A DNA stretch of 64,000 nucleotides from Halomonas fontilapidosi. Lineage in GTDB: Bacteria > Pseudomonadota > Gammaproteobacteria > Pseudomonadales > Halomonadaceae. Each line of letters begins with the position of its first letter. Within the stretch, counting starts at the first letter, position 1. The position numbers were made by a program, and so were the translations under genes. Location of the stretch: positions 1 to 64,000 of the forward strand of contig NZ_JACHXQ010000009.1 in the NCBI RefSeq assembly GCF_014192285.1. The letters are read 5' to 3'. Below the pieces are notes generated by a model. It had not been told where the DNA came from. It saw only the letters and a program-made list of their open reading frames with translations, and did no database searches. This document shows, one piece after another, positions 23,325 to 33,877 of this stretch.

Positions 23325-25571
23325 TCAACTCCCCAACCCACTCACCCGCATCACCCGCCGCTGTGCTGCGTCCATCAGCTGGCCGCGGCCGGTTTCCACC
23401 AGCGTCAGCCAGTGGCGGGCGCGGGTGATGCCGGTGTAGACCAGCTCCCGGGTGAGGATGGGGTTCGGCGCGTCGGGCAGCACCAGGGCGGCGTGGGTGA
23501 ACTCCGAGCCCTGGGACTTGTGCACCGTCATCGCGAACACCGTCTCCACCGCCTGCAGGCGCGAGGGCAGCACCCACTTGATGCGACCGGTGCCATCAGT
23601 GGCGGGGAAGGCCACCCGCAGCAGGCGGCGGCTGCCGTCGCCGGGCATGCTGCCAGGGCGTGGCATGTCCAGGGTGATGCCGATATCGCCGTTCATCAGC
23701 CCCAGGCCGTAGTCGTTCTTGGTAACGAGCACCGGGCGGCCGGGGTACCAGCGCTGGCGCCCGTCCTGGCTGTCGATCAACTTCTCTTGCTCCAGCGCCT
23801 GGCGCACCCGCTCGTTCAGGCCTTCCACGCCCCAGGGGCCGCGGCGCAGCGCGCACAGCAGCTGGAAGTGGCCGTGGGCCGAGAGCACGGCGCGGGCCCA
23901 GTCATCGAAGGCCTCCTGATCCGCGTCGTCCGCCGGGCGCCGCTCGGCCATCACGCTCAGGAAGTGGCGATAGCCCACCGGCGGCGCGTCGGCCGTTTTG
24001 GCACTGGGAAAGCGCTCGGGGCAGCCGGTCACCGCCAGGCGGGCCAGGCTGCGCTCGTCGTCGGCGGATAGCCTCAAATGCGAGAGGTCCGCGAAGCCTG
24101 CGGTGAGCGCCGTGGTGATGGCGCGGCGCTTGGCGGCGGGCTCGGCGTCCAGGTTGATCGCCGCGGCCAGTTGGCCGATGCCGCTGTCGGCGGTGAAGCG
24201 GTGGCTGACGCGCAGCATGGCGATGGCCTGGTCGAGTGGCTGGCCGCCGGCGTCCAGCGTGTTCGCGGGCAGCGGCTGGCCGGTGGCATCAAACAGCCAC
24301 TCGGCGGTAGCCGGGGTGTAGTGGCCGCCCTCGGCCCGGGCGCACAGGTCGCCGAGCACCGAGCCGGCCTCCACCGAGGCGAGCTGGTCCTTGTCGCCGA
24401 GCAGCACCAGCCGCGCCCGGGGCGGCAGCGCCTCGAGCATCGCGGCCATCATGCCCACGTCCACCATCGAGGCCTCGTCCACCACCAGCACGTCCAGCGG
24501 CAGCGGGTTGTGGCGGTCGTGGCGGAAGCGGCGGGTGTCGGGTCGCGAGCCGAGCAGCCGGTGCAGCGTACTCACCTCCTTGGGAATCACCTCGCGCAGC
24601 CGCTCGGGATCGTCGGCCAGGCCGGCGAGGTCGAGCTTTGCCACCTGGCCGGCGATGGACTCGTTGAGCCGGGCGGCGGCCTTGCCGGTGGGGGCGGCCA
24701 GGCGAATGCGTAGGGCCTGCTTTCCTTCGTCCTCGCCTTCCCCCTGGCCTTCACCGAGCGCCAGCGCCTGGAGCAGGGCGAGGAGGCGCACCACGGTGGT
24801 GGTCTTGCCGGTGCCGGGGCCGCCGGTGATCACCGCGAAGCGCGAGCGGCCGGCGAGGGCGCAGGCGGCCTTCTGCCAGTCGATGGCTTGCGGGGCATCG
24901 CCGCGGTTGGGGAAGAGGGCGTCGAGGATCGGGCGCAGGGTGGCAGGATCCATCGGGCGCCTGTCGGCGCCATCGCGCAGCAGAGCTGAGCTCCTACAAG
25001 GGGAGTCGAGCCGCTCATTGATCCGGGTGTGGATATCCTGCTCGTGCTGCCAGTAGCGGCGCAGGTAGAGCCGGGGGCGGGCGGCAGTGCCGGCGAGTAC
25101 CAGCGGCGTGCTGCCGGGGCCATCGGCCACGAGCTCGGGCTGGGCCAGCGCCGCACGCCAGGCGTCGAGGTCGAGCGTGGCCATCACCCGGCTGGGCAGC
25201 GGCGGCGGGTCCTCCAGGCTGTCGCCCTCCGGCGGCAGCGAGAGCGCCAGGTCCGGGGTGGCCAGCGTCTGGGCCAGGTCCAGGCAGACGTGGCCGCGGC
25301 CGAGCTGGTGGCTGGCGAGTGCGGCCGCGAGCAGCAGCAGGGGGGAGGCCTCACTTACCTCATGCCCCTTGCTCGCCTCGCGATGCAGGAAAGCGGCGAA
25401 GGCGCGGTCCAGCGAGCGCAGCCAGCCGCGCGCCACCCAGCGGTCGAGCAGGGCGAACAGCGCCGCATGATCGGCTAGCGCGTTTTCGGGCGCTTGAATT
25501 AGCGCCTGTTCGGGCGCTTGCATCAGCGCGGCTTCGGGCGCGGCAGTGTGGTTCGGGGTATCCGGCATCAT
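23325..25571 (-). CDS. recD: Exodeoxyribonuclease V subunit alpha (RecD)
   Basis: A 748-residue 5'-3' helicase subunit of RecBCD, which processes double-strand ends. Walker A is GGPGTGKTT at about 250-258, followed by APTGKAAARL, LVVDEASMVD and the C-terminal VHKSQGSEFTHAALVLP and YTGITRAR motifs. E. coli RecD is 608 residues; the extra length includes an N-terminal repeat (EAALMQAP / EQALIQAP / ENALA, residues 13-33) and an insert near 189-203 encoded by REP-like DNA. The start overlaps the recB stop by four bases. The gene is last of recC-recB-recD. Confidence 0.95.
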   Translation of the reverse strand: MMPDTPNHTAAPEAALMQAPEQALIQAPENALADHAALFALLDRWVARGWLRSLDRAFAAFLHREASKGHEVSEASPLLLLAAALASHQLGRGHVCLDLAQTLATPDLALSLPPEGDSLEDPPPLPSRVMATLDLDAWRAALAQPELVADGPGSTPLVLAGTAARPRLYLRRYWQHEQDIHTRINERLDSPCRSSALLRDGADRRPMDPATLRPILDALFPNRGDAPQAIDWQKAACALAGRSRFAVITGGPGTGKTTTVVRLLALLQALALGEGQGEGEDEGKQALRIRLAAPTGKAAARLNESIAGQVAKLDLAGLADDPERLREVIPKEVSTLHRLLGSRPDTRRFRHDRHNPLPLDVLVVDEASMVDVGMMAAMLEALPPRARLVLLGDKDQLASVEAGSVLGDLCARAEGGHYTPATAEWLFDATGQPLPANTLDAGGQPLDQAIAMLRVSHRFTADSGIGQLAAAINLDAEPAAKRRAITTALTAGFADLSHLRLSADDERSLARLAVTGCPERFPSAKTADAPPVGYRHFLSVMAERRPADDADQEAFDDWARAVLSAHGHFQLLCALRRGPWGVEGLNERVRQALEQEKLIDSQDGRQRWYPGRPVLVTKNDYGLGLMNGDIGITLDMPRPGSMPGDGSRRLLRVAFPATDGTGRIKWVLPSRLQAVETVFAMTVHKSQGSEFTHAALVLPDAPNPILTRELVYTGITRARHWLTLVETGRGQLMDAAQRRVMRVSGLGS
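24970..25005 (-). repeat. REP-like sequence inside recD
   Basis: On the minus strand the DNA reads TTGTAGGAGCTCAGCTCTGC followed by TGCGCGATGG. It resembles the GTAGGAGC...GCGATGG type of repetitive extragenic palindrome common in Pseudomonas and Halomonas. It is translated in frame as part of a SPCRSSALLRDGAD stretch with no match to core RecD motifs. Confidence 0.45.
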
Positions 25572-28500
25572 GCGGCGTCCTCCTCGGCGCGGAACAGGGC
25601 ATCGAGCGCGAGGATCAGCTCGCTCGGCGGGCGCTCGGCGTGCACGCCGCGGGAGGGCGCGCGGGTGCCGCGCAGGAAGACGTAGAGCGCCCCGCCCAGG
25701 TGGCGCTCGATGTCGTAGTCCGGCAGCCGGGTCTCGAGTAGCCGGTGCAGGGCCAGCAGGTAGAGGCAGTACTGCACGTCGTAGCGCTTCTCGAGCACGG
25801 CCTCGCCCATCGCCGCCTCGGTGTAGGCGGAATCACTCGCGCCCAGGTGGTTGGACTTCCAGTCGAGCACGTAGAAGCGCCCCTCGTGCTCCACCACCAG
25901 GTCGATGAAGCCCTTGAGCATGCCGTTGAGGGTGTCGGGCTCGAGCGCCGGCCGCGGCCGGCCGCCGAGTGTGTGAGCGCTTACGAGGGCGTCCAGCCGG
26001 CGGGTGTTCACCCGGTGGGCGGCGAACCAGAACTCCAGCTCGACCCGGTAGCCGAAAAGCGCATCGAGGCGCAGCGGCGCGGCCTCGCCATCGCCCGGCT
26101 CCGGCACCGGCAGCGGCGTGGTCAAGAGTTCCGGCAGCCACTGTTCCAGGGCAGCGATCTGGCCCTCCCAGCCGCGGCGGTTGGCGCGCCGGGCCAGGGT
26201 GTCGAAGCGCAGGTCGGCGTCCTCGGCCACCCGGGCGAAGCCCTCCTCGCCGGCCCACTCCAGCAGGCCGTGCAGGAAGGTGCCCGCCGAGGGGCCGCGG
26301 GGGAAACGGTGAAGCGAGCCTTCGCTTACCGTGGCGGCGCCGGCGTCGAAGGGCTCGTCGATCACCTCCATCGCCGTGGCTTCAATGGCGGTAGCGGGCT
26401 CGGGGGCCGGCTCGGCCGTGACGGCGATATCACCCCCTTCTTCCGGGGTGGCGCCGGTGCGCAGCGCCGAGTAGCTGGCGATCCACCAGTGCTCGCGGAT
26501 CGTCCGAGTCGGGGCGCGGGCATGGCCGAGCGGCGTGTCGTCGGTGGCGAGGTGGACTGGCGTGGCATCGGCCTCGGGGGCGTCGATCACCGTCACCCGT
26601 CCCCTGTCGTGACCATCAGCGTCCGCCAGCGCCTCGAGCGCCGGGCGCAGGGCCTCGGGCGAGAGCGCTTCGCCCCCGGAGAGCAGGTGACCGACGGCGC
26701 TGCGCTCCATGGCCTCCAGCGGTGCCAGGCCGAGCCAGGTGGCGTGGCGGGCGCGGGTCAGGGCGACGTAGAGCTTGCGCAGGTCTTCCCCCAGGCGCTC
26801 GCGGTCGGCGCGGGCGAGGGTAGCCTCGTCGGCGCTCAAGGTTAGGCGCAGGTTCCCGTCGTCATCGTGCCAGCGCAGCGGCAGGTCGCCCTGCTTCACC
26901 GGGCGGAAGGCGGCGATGAAGGGCAGGAACACCAGCGGGTACTCCAGGCCCTTGGACTTGTGGATGGTCACCACCTGCACCAGGTCGGCGTCGCTCTCCA
27001 GGCGCAGGCGGTGGGTATCGGACTGCGCATGCGGATGCGCGCGGGACTCGGCGAGAAAGCGCAGAAGGGCGTGCTCGCCGTCGATCTCGGCGCTGGCCTC
27101 CTGCAGCAGCTCGCCGAGGTGCAGCAGGTCGGTGAGCCGTCGTTCGCCCTCGGGCACCGCCAGCAAGCGGCCGGACACCGCGAAGTCGGCCAGCAGCCGA
27201 TGCAGCATGGGCAGCACGCCGCGGCGCTGCCACTGGCGGTGGTAATCGCGGAACTGCATTACCCGCGCCTCCCAGGCCAGCTCGTCCTGCTGGGGGCCGC
27301 CGTTCAGGGCGTCGAGTTCGGCGAGCGAGAGACCCAGGCTCGGTGTGGCGAGCGCGGCGCGCAGGGCGCGCTCGTCGTCTGGGGCGGCGCAGGCGGCGAG
27401 CCACCCCTCCAGCTCGGCGGCGGCCTCGGTTTCGAACACGCCCTCCTTGTCGGAGAGGTAGACGCTGCGGATGCCGCGGGCCAGCAGGGCGGCGCGGATG
27501 GCGCGGGCCTCGGAGCCGTTGTTGACCAGCACGGCGAGGTCCGACGGCGCCAGGGGGCGCAGTTCGCCATCCTTGGTAAAGCCCGTCTGGCCTGCCTGTC
27601 CCTCGCGCAGCAGGGCGGCCATCTCGGTGGCGCAGCGCCCGGCGAGTTCGCTGAGGTAGGCGCCCTTGGAAAGCGTCTCGTCGGCGGCCAGGTGCCAGAG
27701 CGTCAGCGCCGGCGGTGTCACGCCGTTTCGCGTGAGGGCGTCCTTGCGGCCGTTGGCGTCGACCGGCGCGAAGGGCACCGGGTTATCGTCGCCGCGGCGG
27801 AACAGGAAGGCGCCGGCGTCGCTGGCCTCGGCGTGCTCGAACACCCGATTGACCGCCTCGACCATGGGTTCGGCGGAGCGGAAGTTGGTGCCCAGCGTGA
27901 CGTGGCGGCCGGCGGTGTCGCGCCGGGCCTGCAGGTAGGTGTGGATATCGGCGCCGCGGAAGGCGTAGATCGCCTGCTTGGGGTCGCCGATCAGCAGCAC
28001 CGCGCTCTTTTCATCATCACCAGCGCTGCCACGATTCTTGGCCAGTTCATAGACCCGGTCGAAGAGCCGGTACTGCACCGGGTCGGTATCCTGGAACTCG
28101 TCGACCAGCGCCACCGGGAACTGCTGGCGTATGCGCGCGGAAAGCGTCACGCCGGCCTCGCCCGCGAAGGCGGCGTCGAGCCGGTGCAGCAGGTCGTCGG
28201 GGCCGAGCTCGGCGCGGCGGCGCTGCACGGTCTCGCGGCGTGCGGCCATCCAGTGCACGGCGTGGGCGAGCAGGTCGGCAAAGGGGTCGAGCAGCGCGGC
28301 GAGCTTCTCCGGCAGCTCGGCCAGGGCCTCCAGCGCCGGCAAATTCGGCACCGGATCTTCCTTCCAGATTTCGGCGATGCCCTCGGGCGTCAGGCGCTTC
28401 CAGGCGGCCTCGGTAAGCGCTGGCTTGGCCAGTTCCGGGTCATGGGCCCAGTCGCGCAGGGCGGCGAGCCAGTTGGCGCGGCTCCTGGCGTTGAGCTTCT

Positions 28501-29458
28501 GGCCGTTGAACGCCTTGCGCTGGGCGGCGGCATCGAGCAACTCCTCCAGCTCGTCGAGCCAGGCCGGCCAGGGCGCCTTGAGCTCAGCCAGGGCCGCGGC
28601 GCGCTGCTCGCGGTAGTTCGCTAGCGCCTCGGCGGGCGGCGGCGCCGCCGGCAGGGCGGCGGCGTGGGTGCGCAGCCGGCCGGCGGTGTCGTTCAAGGCG
28701 TCCGGCGTGGTCCAGTAGCGGGCGACGATCGCCAGCGCCTCGGGGTCGAGGTCGTAGTAGAAGCTGCGCCAGTAGTCCCGGGCGATCTCCAGGTCCATCT
28801 CCGACTGGTCCAGCGACATCTCCAGGGCGAACAGGCTGCCGCTGTCGAAGGCGTGCTCGCGCAGCATGCGGTGGCACCAGGAGTGGATGGTGGAGACGGC
28901 GGCCTCGTCCATCCACTCGGCGGCCAGCCGCAGGCGGCGGGCGCAGGTCGGCCAGCGCTCGCGGGGGTAGCTGTCGCGGAGTGCTATCAGCGGATCATTA
29001 GACGGGGCTTTCCCTGGGGCAGGTCTCTGCGGAGGCGCTGTGAACCCCTCCCTGGGCGCTACCGATGCCATCCCTGGCATAGGACCTCCGCTACGACCTG
29101 TCCCAGGCGCCCCTTCGGCCGCGTGATCTGGGTCTGTCCCCGATTGAAATGCATCGGCGGCTTCGACGAGGCGGGCACGGATGCGGTCGCGCAGCTCCTG
29201 GGTGGCGGCGTTGGTGAAGGTGACCACCAGGATCTCGGGCGGGGTCAGCGGCCGCGGGAAGCTGGCCGCGTCCTCGGCGTCGCGTGGGCCGAGCACCAGG
29301 CGCAGGTAGAGCAGGGCGATGGTGAAGGTCTTGCCGGTGCCGGCGCTGGCCTCGATCAGCCGGCTGCCGGTGAGCGGCAGCGCCACCGGGTCGAGGCGCG
29401 GCGTTTCGGCCGCCTGCACGGTTTCCGCGGTGTTTCGAGCGGATTCGGGCGAGTTCAT
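25568..29458 (-). CDS. recB: Exodeoxyribonuclease V subunit beta (RecB)
   Basis: A 1296-residue helicase-nuclease. Walker A is [10 protein letters not shown] (37-46), helicase motif Ia is [31 protein letters not shown] and [16 protein letters not shown] follow, and the C-terminal nuclease has [12 protein letters not shown], which holds the catalytic Asp and Lys. E. coli RecB is 1180 residues. Part of the excess is an insert at about 118-150 encoded by a long palindromic repeat (29011-29109), placed between motif Ia and the WP..R segment. Overlaps recC and recD by four bases on each side. Confidence 0.95.
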   Translation of the reverse strand: MNSPESARNTAETVQAAETPRLDPVALPLTGSRLIEASAGTGKTFTIALLYLRLVLGPRDAEDAASFPRPLTPPEILVVTFTNAATQELRDRIRARLVEAADAFQSGTDPDHAAEGAPGTGRSGGPMPGMASVAPREGFTAPPQRPAPGKAPSNDPLIALRDSYPRERWPTCARRLRLAAEWMDEAAVSTIHSWCHRMLREHAFDSGSLFALEMSLDQSEMDLEIARDYWRSFYYDLDPEALAIVARYWTTPDALNDTAGRLRTHAAALPAAPPPAEALANYREQRAAALAELKAPWPAWLDELEELLDAAAQRKAFNGQKLNARSRANWLAALRDWAHDPELAKPALTEAAWKRLTPEGIAEIWKEDPVPNLPALEALAELPEKLAALLDPFADLLAHAVHWMAARRETVQRRRAELGPDDLLHRLDAAFAGEAGVTLSARIRQQFPVALVDEFQDTDPVQYRLFDRVYELAKNRGSAGDDEKSAVLLIGDPKQAIYAFRGADIHTYLQARRDTAGRHVTLGTNFRSAEPMVEAVNRVFEHAEASDAGAFLFRRGDDNPVPFAPVDANGRKDALTRNGVTPPALTLWHLAADETLSKGAYLSELAGRCATEMAALLREGQAGQTGFTKDGELRPLAPSDLAVLVNNGSEARAIRAALLARGIRSVYLSDKEGVFETEAAAELEGWLAACAAPDDERALRAALATPSLGLSLAELDALNGGPQQDELAWEARVMQFRDYHRQWQRRGVLPMLHRLLADFAVSGRLLAVPEGERRLTDLLHLGELLQEASAEIDGEHALLRFLAESRAHPHAQSDTHRLRLESDADLVQVVTIHKSKGLEYPLVFLPFIAAFRPVKQGDLPLRWHDDDGNLRLTLSADEATLARADRERLGEDLRKLYVALTRARHATWLGLAPLEAMERSAVGHLLSGGEALSPEALRPALEALADADGHDRGRVTVIDAPEADATPVHLATDDTPLGHARAPTRTIREHWWIASYSALRTGATPEEGGDIAVTAEPAPEPATAIEATAMEVIDEPFDAGAATVSEGSLHRFPRGPSAGTFLHGLLEWAGEEGFARVAEDADLRFDTLARRANRRGWEGQIAALEQWLPELLTTPLPVPEPGDGEAAPLRLDALFGYRVELEFWFAAHRVNTRRLDALVSAHTLGGRPRPALEPDTLNGMLKGFIDLVVEHEGRFYVLDWKSNHLGASDSAYTEAAMGEAVLEKRYDVQYCLYLLALHRLLETRLPDYDIERHLGGALYVFLRGTRAPSRGVHAERPPSELILALDALFRAEEDAA
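29011..29109. repeat. Long imperfect palindromic repeat inside recB
   Basis: The arms 29013-29038 (CCTGGGGCAGGTCTCTGCGG...) and 29082-29107 (...CCGCTACGACCTGTCCCAGG) are imperfect reverse complements, and the middle holds a smaller hairpin ATGCCA-TCCC-TGGCAT at 29065-29080. The total is about 100 bp, a multiple of three within error, and it is read through as about 33 residues rich in Pro and Gly. Confidence 0.65.
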
Positions 29459-32400
29459 GATGCCTTGCCTCCCTGGCCCTTGCCGCCGTTCTTCCTGTCG
29501 CTGCCTTTGCTCTTCACCACATCGTGCAGCGGGGCGTAGAGCGCCGCGGTCAGCTCGGTGAAGCGTCGGCCGGCGGCTTCATGGCGCACGAGGCTCGCAA
29601 GGTCGCGCCACTGGCGGGCGAGGTACGGGTCGCGGTCGCGCTCGCCGGCGGTGTAGTCGTCGCCCTCGAAGACGCGCGCGGCGGCCTTCCAGGCCTTGAG
29701 GTCGGCCTCTTCGGCTTTGCTTGTCTGTGAAGAGCCGTCGCTGCCGAAGACGCGGGCCAGGGCGCTCTCGTCGCCGCCCTTCTCATGCCAGGCGAAGGCG
29801 GTGTCCCGGGCCAGCGGCAGCGGGGCGGTCATGCCGGCGCGCCAGGCGCGGGCGATGGCCTTCAGGTGCTGGCGTGCGTCGGCCGCGTCCAGCGGCGCCA
29901 GGGTGCCGCCGCCGGCGCGGGAGAGCAGCACCGTGGTCATGGGGCCGAGGGCGAGCTGGCCGGCGAGATGGCCGACCCAGGGGGCGAGCCAGTGCTTCCA
30001 GTTATATTTGCCCTTGTTGACCAGGCTGCTGGTCATCAGCACCAGCCGGCAGCGCTCGCCGGCGTCGTTCTCGCGCAGGCCATCCAGCCAGTCCTCCACT
30101 CGTAGAGAATCAGTCGACAGCGGGCCGTCTGCGGTGGCGAGCTCCAGTGACACGGACGCCGGCGTCTCCCAGGCGTGGGGCCAGGCCTCGAGCTTCTCGG
30201 CATAGGCCTCGAAGAGGTCGTCCAGCGGCTCGACGAGATGCGCGCGCATCAGCTCGGCGAAGCCGCCCATGGCGAGCCGCCCCTCACGCTCCAGGCGCGC
30301 CAGGGTGTCGTGGACGGCGGGGGTGGGCGATGCGCCATCGTCCACGGCGCGGCGCCCGGCCTCGATCAGCGCCTGCTGGAGCTGCCAGTGATCGAGGCCG
30401 TCCAGGGCGAAGGGCTCGTGGTCGGGGCTCTCCAGCGCCTCGCGCTCGAGGTAGACGCCGAGTCGGGTGGTGAAGAAGGCCTTTACCGGGTCCTTGAGGA
30501 AGCCACTGAGGCGGGCCAGGGGCAGGGAGGTGTCGAGCTCCATCGGCGGCAGTACCCCGTCGGCCACGGCATCCGGCGCGGCCTGGTGCACCGCCCGCCA
30601 TTCCTCGGCGTAGGTAAACAGCCGGGCGTTGTCGCCGAAGCTTTCTACCGCGCCCGACCCCGCGCGGAAGTATTTTCTGCTGAACGGCTGCAGCGGATGC
30701 TCGGTGGTCAGGGCGTCGACCAGCGCCTGGCCGGCGTCGTCTTCATGCTCTCGTCCGGCGAGGCGCCAGCCGGCGGCCAGGTGGTCGCGCAGCTGGCCGA
30801 GCAGCACCGAGGGCGGGCGCGGCTCGTTGTCGTGGATGCTGCGGCCGACCCAGCTGATCATCAGGCTGTCGCGGGCCGAGAGCAGCGCCTCGAGGAACAG
30901 GTAGCGGTCGTCCTCGCGGCGCGAGCGGTCGCCGGGGCGGTAGTCGTGGCCCATCAGGTCGATGTCGAGCGGGCGCTGGACCCGCGGGTACTCGCCGTCG
31001 TTCATGCCCAGCAGGCAGACGTGGCGGAAGGGGATGGCGCGCATCGGCATCAGGGTGGCGACGTTCACCGCGCCGGCCAGGAAGCGCTGGGAGAGGTTGG
31101 CTTCGTCGAGCTGGCCGAGCCAGTGCTCGCGCACCACCGAGAGCGGCAAGGCCTCCGTGAGCCTGGCGTCCTCGCTGGTCTCCTGCCACTCCTCCAGGAG
31201 CTCCTCCAGGCGGCTCAGGGTGGTAAGGTCGGCCTCGTCCTCGGCGGCGAAGCACGCGGCCATGAGGGCGCGCAGGCGGCGGCACCAGGTCGGCACGTCG
31301 GCGGGCTCCGAGAGCGCGCGCCACTGGGCCTCGAGCACGTCGAGCAGGTCCATCAGTGGGCCGGCCAGGGCCGCCTCCAGGCCGCCGATGTCGCCAAAGG
31401 GCTCGATGTCGTGCCAGGGGCCGTCGGCGGTGTCACCGACGGCGTAGCCGAGCAGCAGTCGGCGCAGGCCGAAGGCCCAGGTGTTGGCGGTGAGCCCGCC
31501 GGGCAGGTCGAGCCGGGCGCGCTGCGTGGCATTAAGCCCCCAGCGGATGCCGGCGCCCTCGATCCAGCGGCGCAGCACCGGCAGGGCGTCGGCATCCAGC
31601 CCGAAGCGCCCGCGCAGGGCGGGCACCTCCAGCAGGTCCAGCAGGTCGCTCACCGTCAGCCGCGATTCCGGCAGGTGCAGGAGCGCCTCCAGCGCCACCA
31701 GCAGCGGCTGGCGGTGGCGGCTGGTCTGGTCGGAGAGCGTGAAGGGGATATGGCGCGGATCGTCCGGCGCCAGGCGGCCGAACACCGCCTGCACGGCGGC
31801 GGCGTAGGTGTCGATGTCCGGCACCATCACCAGCACGTCCCGCGGGCGCAGCGTGGGGTCGGCGTCGAAGGCGGCGAGCAGCTGGTCGTGGAGGATCTCC
31901 ACCTCGCGCAGGGGGCTGTGGGCGACGTGAAAGCGCAGGCTGCGATCGCGTGCCGGGTCCACGGCCGGCCAGGCCTCGCGGGTCTCCTGGGGCGGGCGCA
32001 GCTCGAGGATGTCGTCCTGCAGCTGCTGGAGCAGCCCGGGGACCTCGGCCTGCTCGAGGGGCGAATCGAAGAGGTCGATGCGCAGCGCCTCGGCGTCGAA
32101 CAGCGCCCGGTAGGCGGCCTGATCGTCGAACTCGTCGAGCAGGCGCAGGTAGTCGCGGCCCTGCTTGCCCCAGGCGGCGAGCAGCGGCTGGGCGTGCAGG
32201 TGCAGCTGGGTGTCGTCGAGCTCGAGCGGCATGCCGGGGCGGTGGCGCTGGCGCCGGCGAGCGGCCCGCAGCAGGTCCTTGTGCTCGATGATGTCCGCCC
32301 AGTAGTGGCGGCAGGGGTTGTGCACGCAGAGCAGCACCTGGGTGACCTTCGACACCGCGGCCAGCGCCTCGAGGGTCTGGCGGGGCAGCGAGGAGATGCC

Positions 32401-33156
32401 GAACACCACCACCCGGCGCGGCAGATCTTTCGGTCGTCCCTTTCCAGAACCCCGCTGAAGGCTCTCAGGCGTCAATTCACGGCACGCCTCGAGGAAGCGG
32501 GTGTGCACCCAGGCGCGGCTGCTGGCCAGGCCGGCCTCGCCGATGTCATCTCGAAGCCGCCGCCACAGCGCCGGCTGCCAGCGCTGGTCCTCGGCGAGCG
32601 GCCGGGCCTGGCCGCGGGCGTCGATCAGCTCGTCGCGGCCCTCGGCCCAGGCGGCCAGCCAGTCGGCGCGGTAGACCTGGTACTGGTCGAACAGATCCGC
32701 CAGGCGTTCGGCCAATTGGTGGCGCTTGCGCCGGTCGGCGTCGTCGGCCAGGAAGCGCGCCAGGGGCGCGAAGGTGGCGTCGTCCGTGAGTTCGGGCAGC
32801 AGGCGCATCAGCCGCCAGACGAGGCGCGGCTTGTCCAAGGGGGATGCCGGCGGCACGGCGTCGGGGCCGTCCTGCTGGGTGAGCACCGCGCGGTAGGCCT
32901 GCCACAGGTAGCGCGCCGGCAGGGTGACGTCCATGGCCGCGGCGATGCCGGCGCCCTGGGGCGGGTCGGCAGCCAGCGCCAGCTTCAGCCACTGGCTGAT
33001 GCCGTTGCTCTGCACCAGGATCACCTCGTCCTCGAGCGGCCCCAGCGGGTGGTGGCGCAGCCACGCCACCGTCAGGTCGCGCAGCGCCTCCAGGCGGTTG
33101 CCGTGGATCACCATGAAGCCGGGTTCAAGAGCGGGGCCCTGAAGATCAAGGGGCAT
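29455..33156 (-). CDS. recC: Exodeoxyribonuclease V subunit gamma (RecC)
   Basis: A 1233-residue Chi-recognition and scaffold subunit. Typical RecC segments are VIHGNRLEALRDL at the N-terminus, VQSNGISQWLKL near 55, VFGISSLPRQTLEALAA, VLVMVPDIDTYAAAVQAVFG and LLGMNDGEYPR. It is longer than E. coli RecC (1122). The start is taken as the ATG of MPLDLQGP because AAGGA lies eight bases before it; an upstream ATG at 33198 is possible. It overlaps recB by four bases. First gene of the operon. Confidence 0.93.
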   Translation of the reverse strand: MPLDLQGPALEPGFMVIHGNRLEALRDLTVAWLRHHPLGPLEDEVILVQSNGISQWLKLALAADPPQGAGIAAAMDVTLPARYLWQAYRAVLTQQDGPDAVPPASPLDKPRLVWRLMRLLPELTDDATFAPLARFLADDADRRKRHQLAERLADLFDQYQVYRADWLAAWAEGRDELIDARGQARPLAEDQRWQPALWRRLRDDIGEAGLASSRAWVHTRFLEACRELTPESLQRGSGKGRPKDLPRRVVVFGISSLPRQTLEALAAVSKVTQVLLCVHNPCRHYWADIIEHKDLLRAARRRQRHRPGMPLELDDTQLHLHAQPLLAAWGKQGRDYLRLLDEFDDQAAYRALFDAEALRIDLFDSPLEQAEVPGLLQQLQDDILELRPPQETREAWPAVDPARDRSLRFHVAHSPLREVEILHDQLLAAFDADPTLRPRDVLVMVPDIDTYAAAVQAVFGRLAPDDPRHIPFTLSDQTSRHRQPLLVALEALLHLPESRLTVSDLLDLLEVPALRGRFGLDADALPVLRRWIEGAGIRWGLNATQRARLDLPGGLTANTWAFGLRRLLLGYAVGDTADGPWHDIEPFGDIGGLEAALAGPLMDLLDVLEAQWRALSEPADVPTWCRRLRALMAACFAAEDEADLTTLSRLEELLEEWQETSEDARLTEALPLSVVREHWLGQLDEANLSQRFLAGAVNVATLMPMRAIPFRHVCLLGMNDGEYPRVQRPLDIDLMGHDYRPGDRSRREDDRYLFLEALLSARDSLMISWVGRSIHDNEPRPPSVLLGQLRDHLAAGWRLAGREHEDDAGQALVDALTTEHPLQPFSRKYFRAGSGAVESFGDNARLFTYAEEWRAVHQAAPDAVADGVLPPMELDTSLPLARLSGFLKDPVKAFFTTRLGVYLEREALESPDHEPFALDGLDHWQLQQALIEAGRRAVDDGASPTPAVHDTLARLEREGRLAMGGFAELMRAHLVEPLDDLFEAYAEKLEAWPHAWETPASVSLELATADGPLSTDSLRVEDWLDGLRENDAGERCRLVLMTSSLVNKGKYNWKHWLAPWVGHLAGQLALGPMTTVLLSRAGGGTLAPLDAADARQHLKAIARAWRAGMTAPLPLARDTAFAWHEKGGDESALARVFGSDGSSQTSKAEEADLKAWKAAARVFEGDDYTAGERDRDPYLARQWRDLASLVRHEAAGRRFTELTAALYAPLHDVVKSKGSDRKNGGKGQGGKAS

Positions 33157-33256
33157 GGCGCGGTTCCTTCCCTGGGTGCCGAAGCGATAGTCCATCATGG
33201 TGCCATATTCGTGGCCCGCATGATGCTGACGTTGCGTCTCGCCACCGCCCGACGGC

Positions 33257-33748
33257 TCAGCCCAGCGCGAAGGGAATCTCGCCGGCCTCGTGCGCCAGCA
33301 ACCACTGCTTGCGGCCGATGCCGCCGGCATAGCCGGTGAGCCGGCCGTCGCTGCCGATCACCCGGTGACAGGGCACCACGATGGCCAGCGGGTTCTTGCC
33401 GTTGGCGGCCCCGACGGCGCGCTGGCCGCCCTTGCAGCGCAGCTGCTCGGCGATCTCCGCGTAGCAGCGCGTCTCGCCAAAGGGGATGGTGGCCAGCGCC
33501 TGCCAGACGCGGCGCTGAAAGTCGGTCCCCTGCGGGGCGAGCGGCAGATCGAAGGCCTGGCGGGTGCCGGCGAAGTACTCGGCTAGCTGAGTGCACGCGC
33601 GCTCGGTGTGGGCGTTCGGTCGGGCCGGCGCGTTCTCTTCCATGACGAAGGTGATCTCGGTGAGCCCGCCGGCCGTGGCCCGCAGGCGGATCAGGCCGAG
33701 TGCGTCGCTTTCCGGCGGCTGAAAATACTCCAGGGCATCGTCATTCAT
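33257..33748 (-). CDS. ogt: Methylated-DNA--protein-cysteine methyltransferase
   Basis: A 163-residue suicide DNA repair protein that removes O6-methyl (or larger alkyl) groups from guanine. The acceptor is Cys127 in [12 protein letters not shown]; the helix-turn-helix before it contains [13 protein letters not shown] and [10 protein letters not shown]. Start chosen at the ATG at 33748 with CAGGAG eight bases upstream. It lies 100 bases upstream of recC on the same strand, so the two repair functions may share transcription. It lacks an Ada N-terminal domain, so Ogt is the better name. Confidence 0.92.
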   Translation of the reverse strand: MNDDALEYFQPPESDALGLIRLRATAGGLTEITFVMEENAPARPNAHTERACTQLAEYFAGTRQAFDLPLAPQGTDFQRRVWQALATIPFGETRCYAEIAEQLRCKGGQRAVGAANGKNPLAIVVPCHRVIGSDGRLTGYAGGIGRKQWLLAHEAGEIPFALG

Positions 33749-33877
33749 TGGCTTGGCTCCTGATGTGAGGGGACCAGTGTGAGGGGACCACGGCTGTTGA
33801 GGCCAAGGCGACCGCATGGAGTCACTGAATCAAGGCACTCGCCTTAAGCGTACCGCCTTTAGGGGCTTGTCGCTGTC

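Noticed and set aside
26867..28624. Plus-strand open frame of 585 codons opposite recB
   Set aside because: Same reason: RecB motifs are on the minus strand and this translation has no recognisable family.
30175..33339. Long open frame of about 1050 codons on the plus strand opposite recC
   Set aside because: It is an antisense shadow caused by high GC: the minus strand has full RecC homology over the whole stretch, while the plus-strand translation is rich in Gly/Gln/Val/His with no domain.
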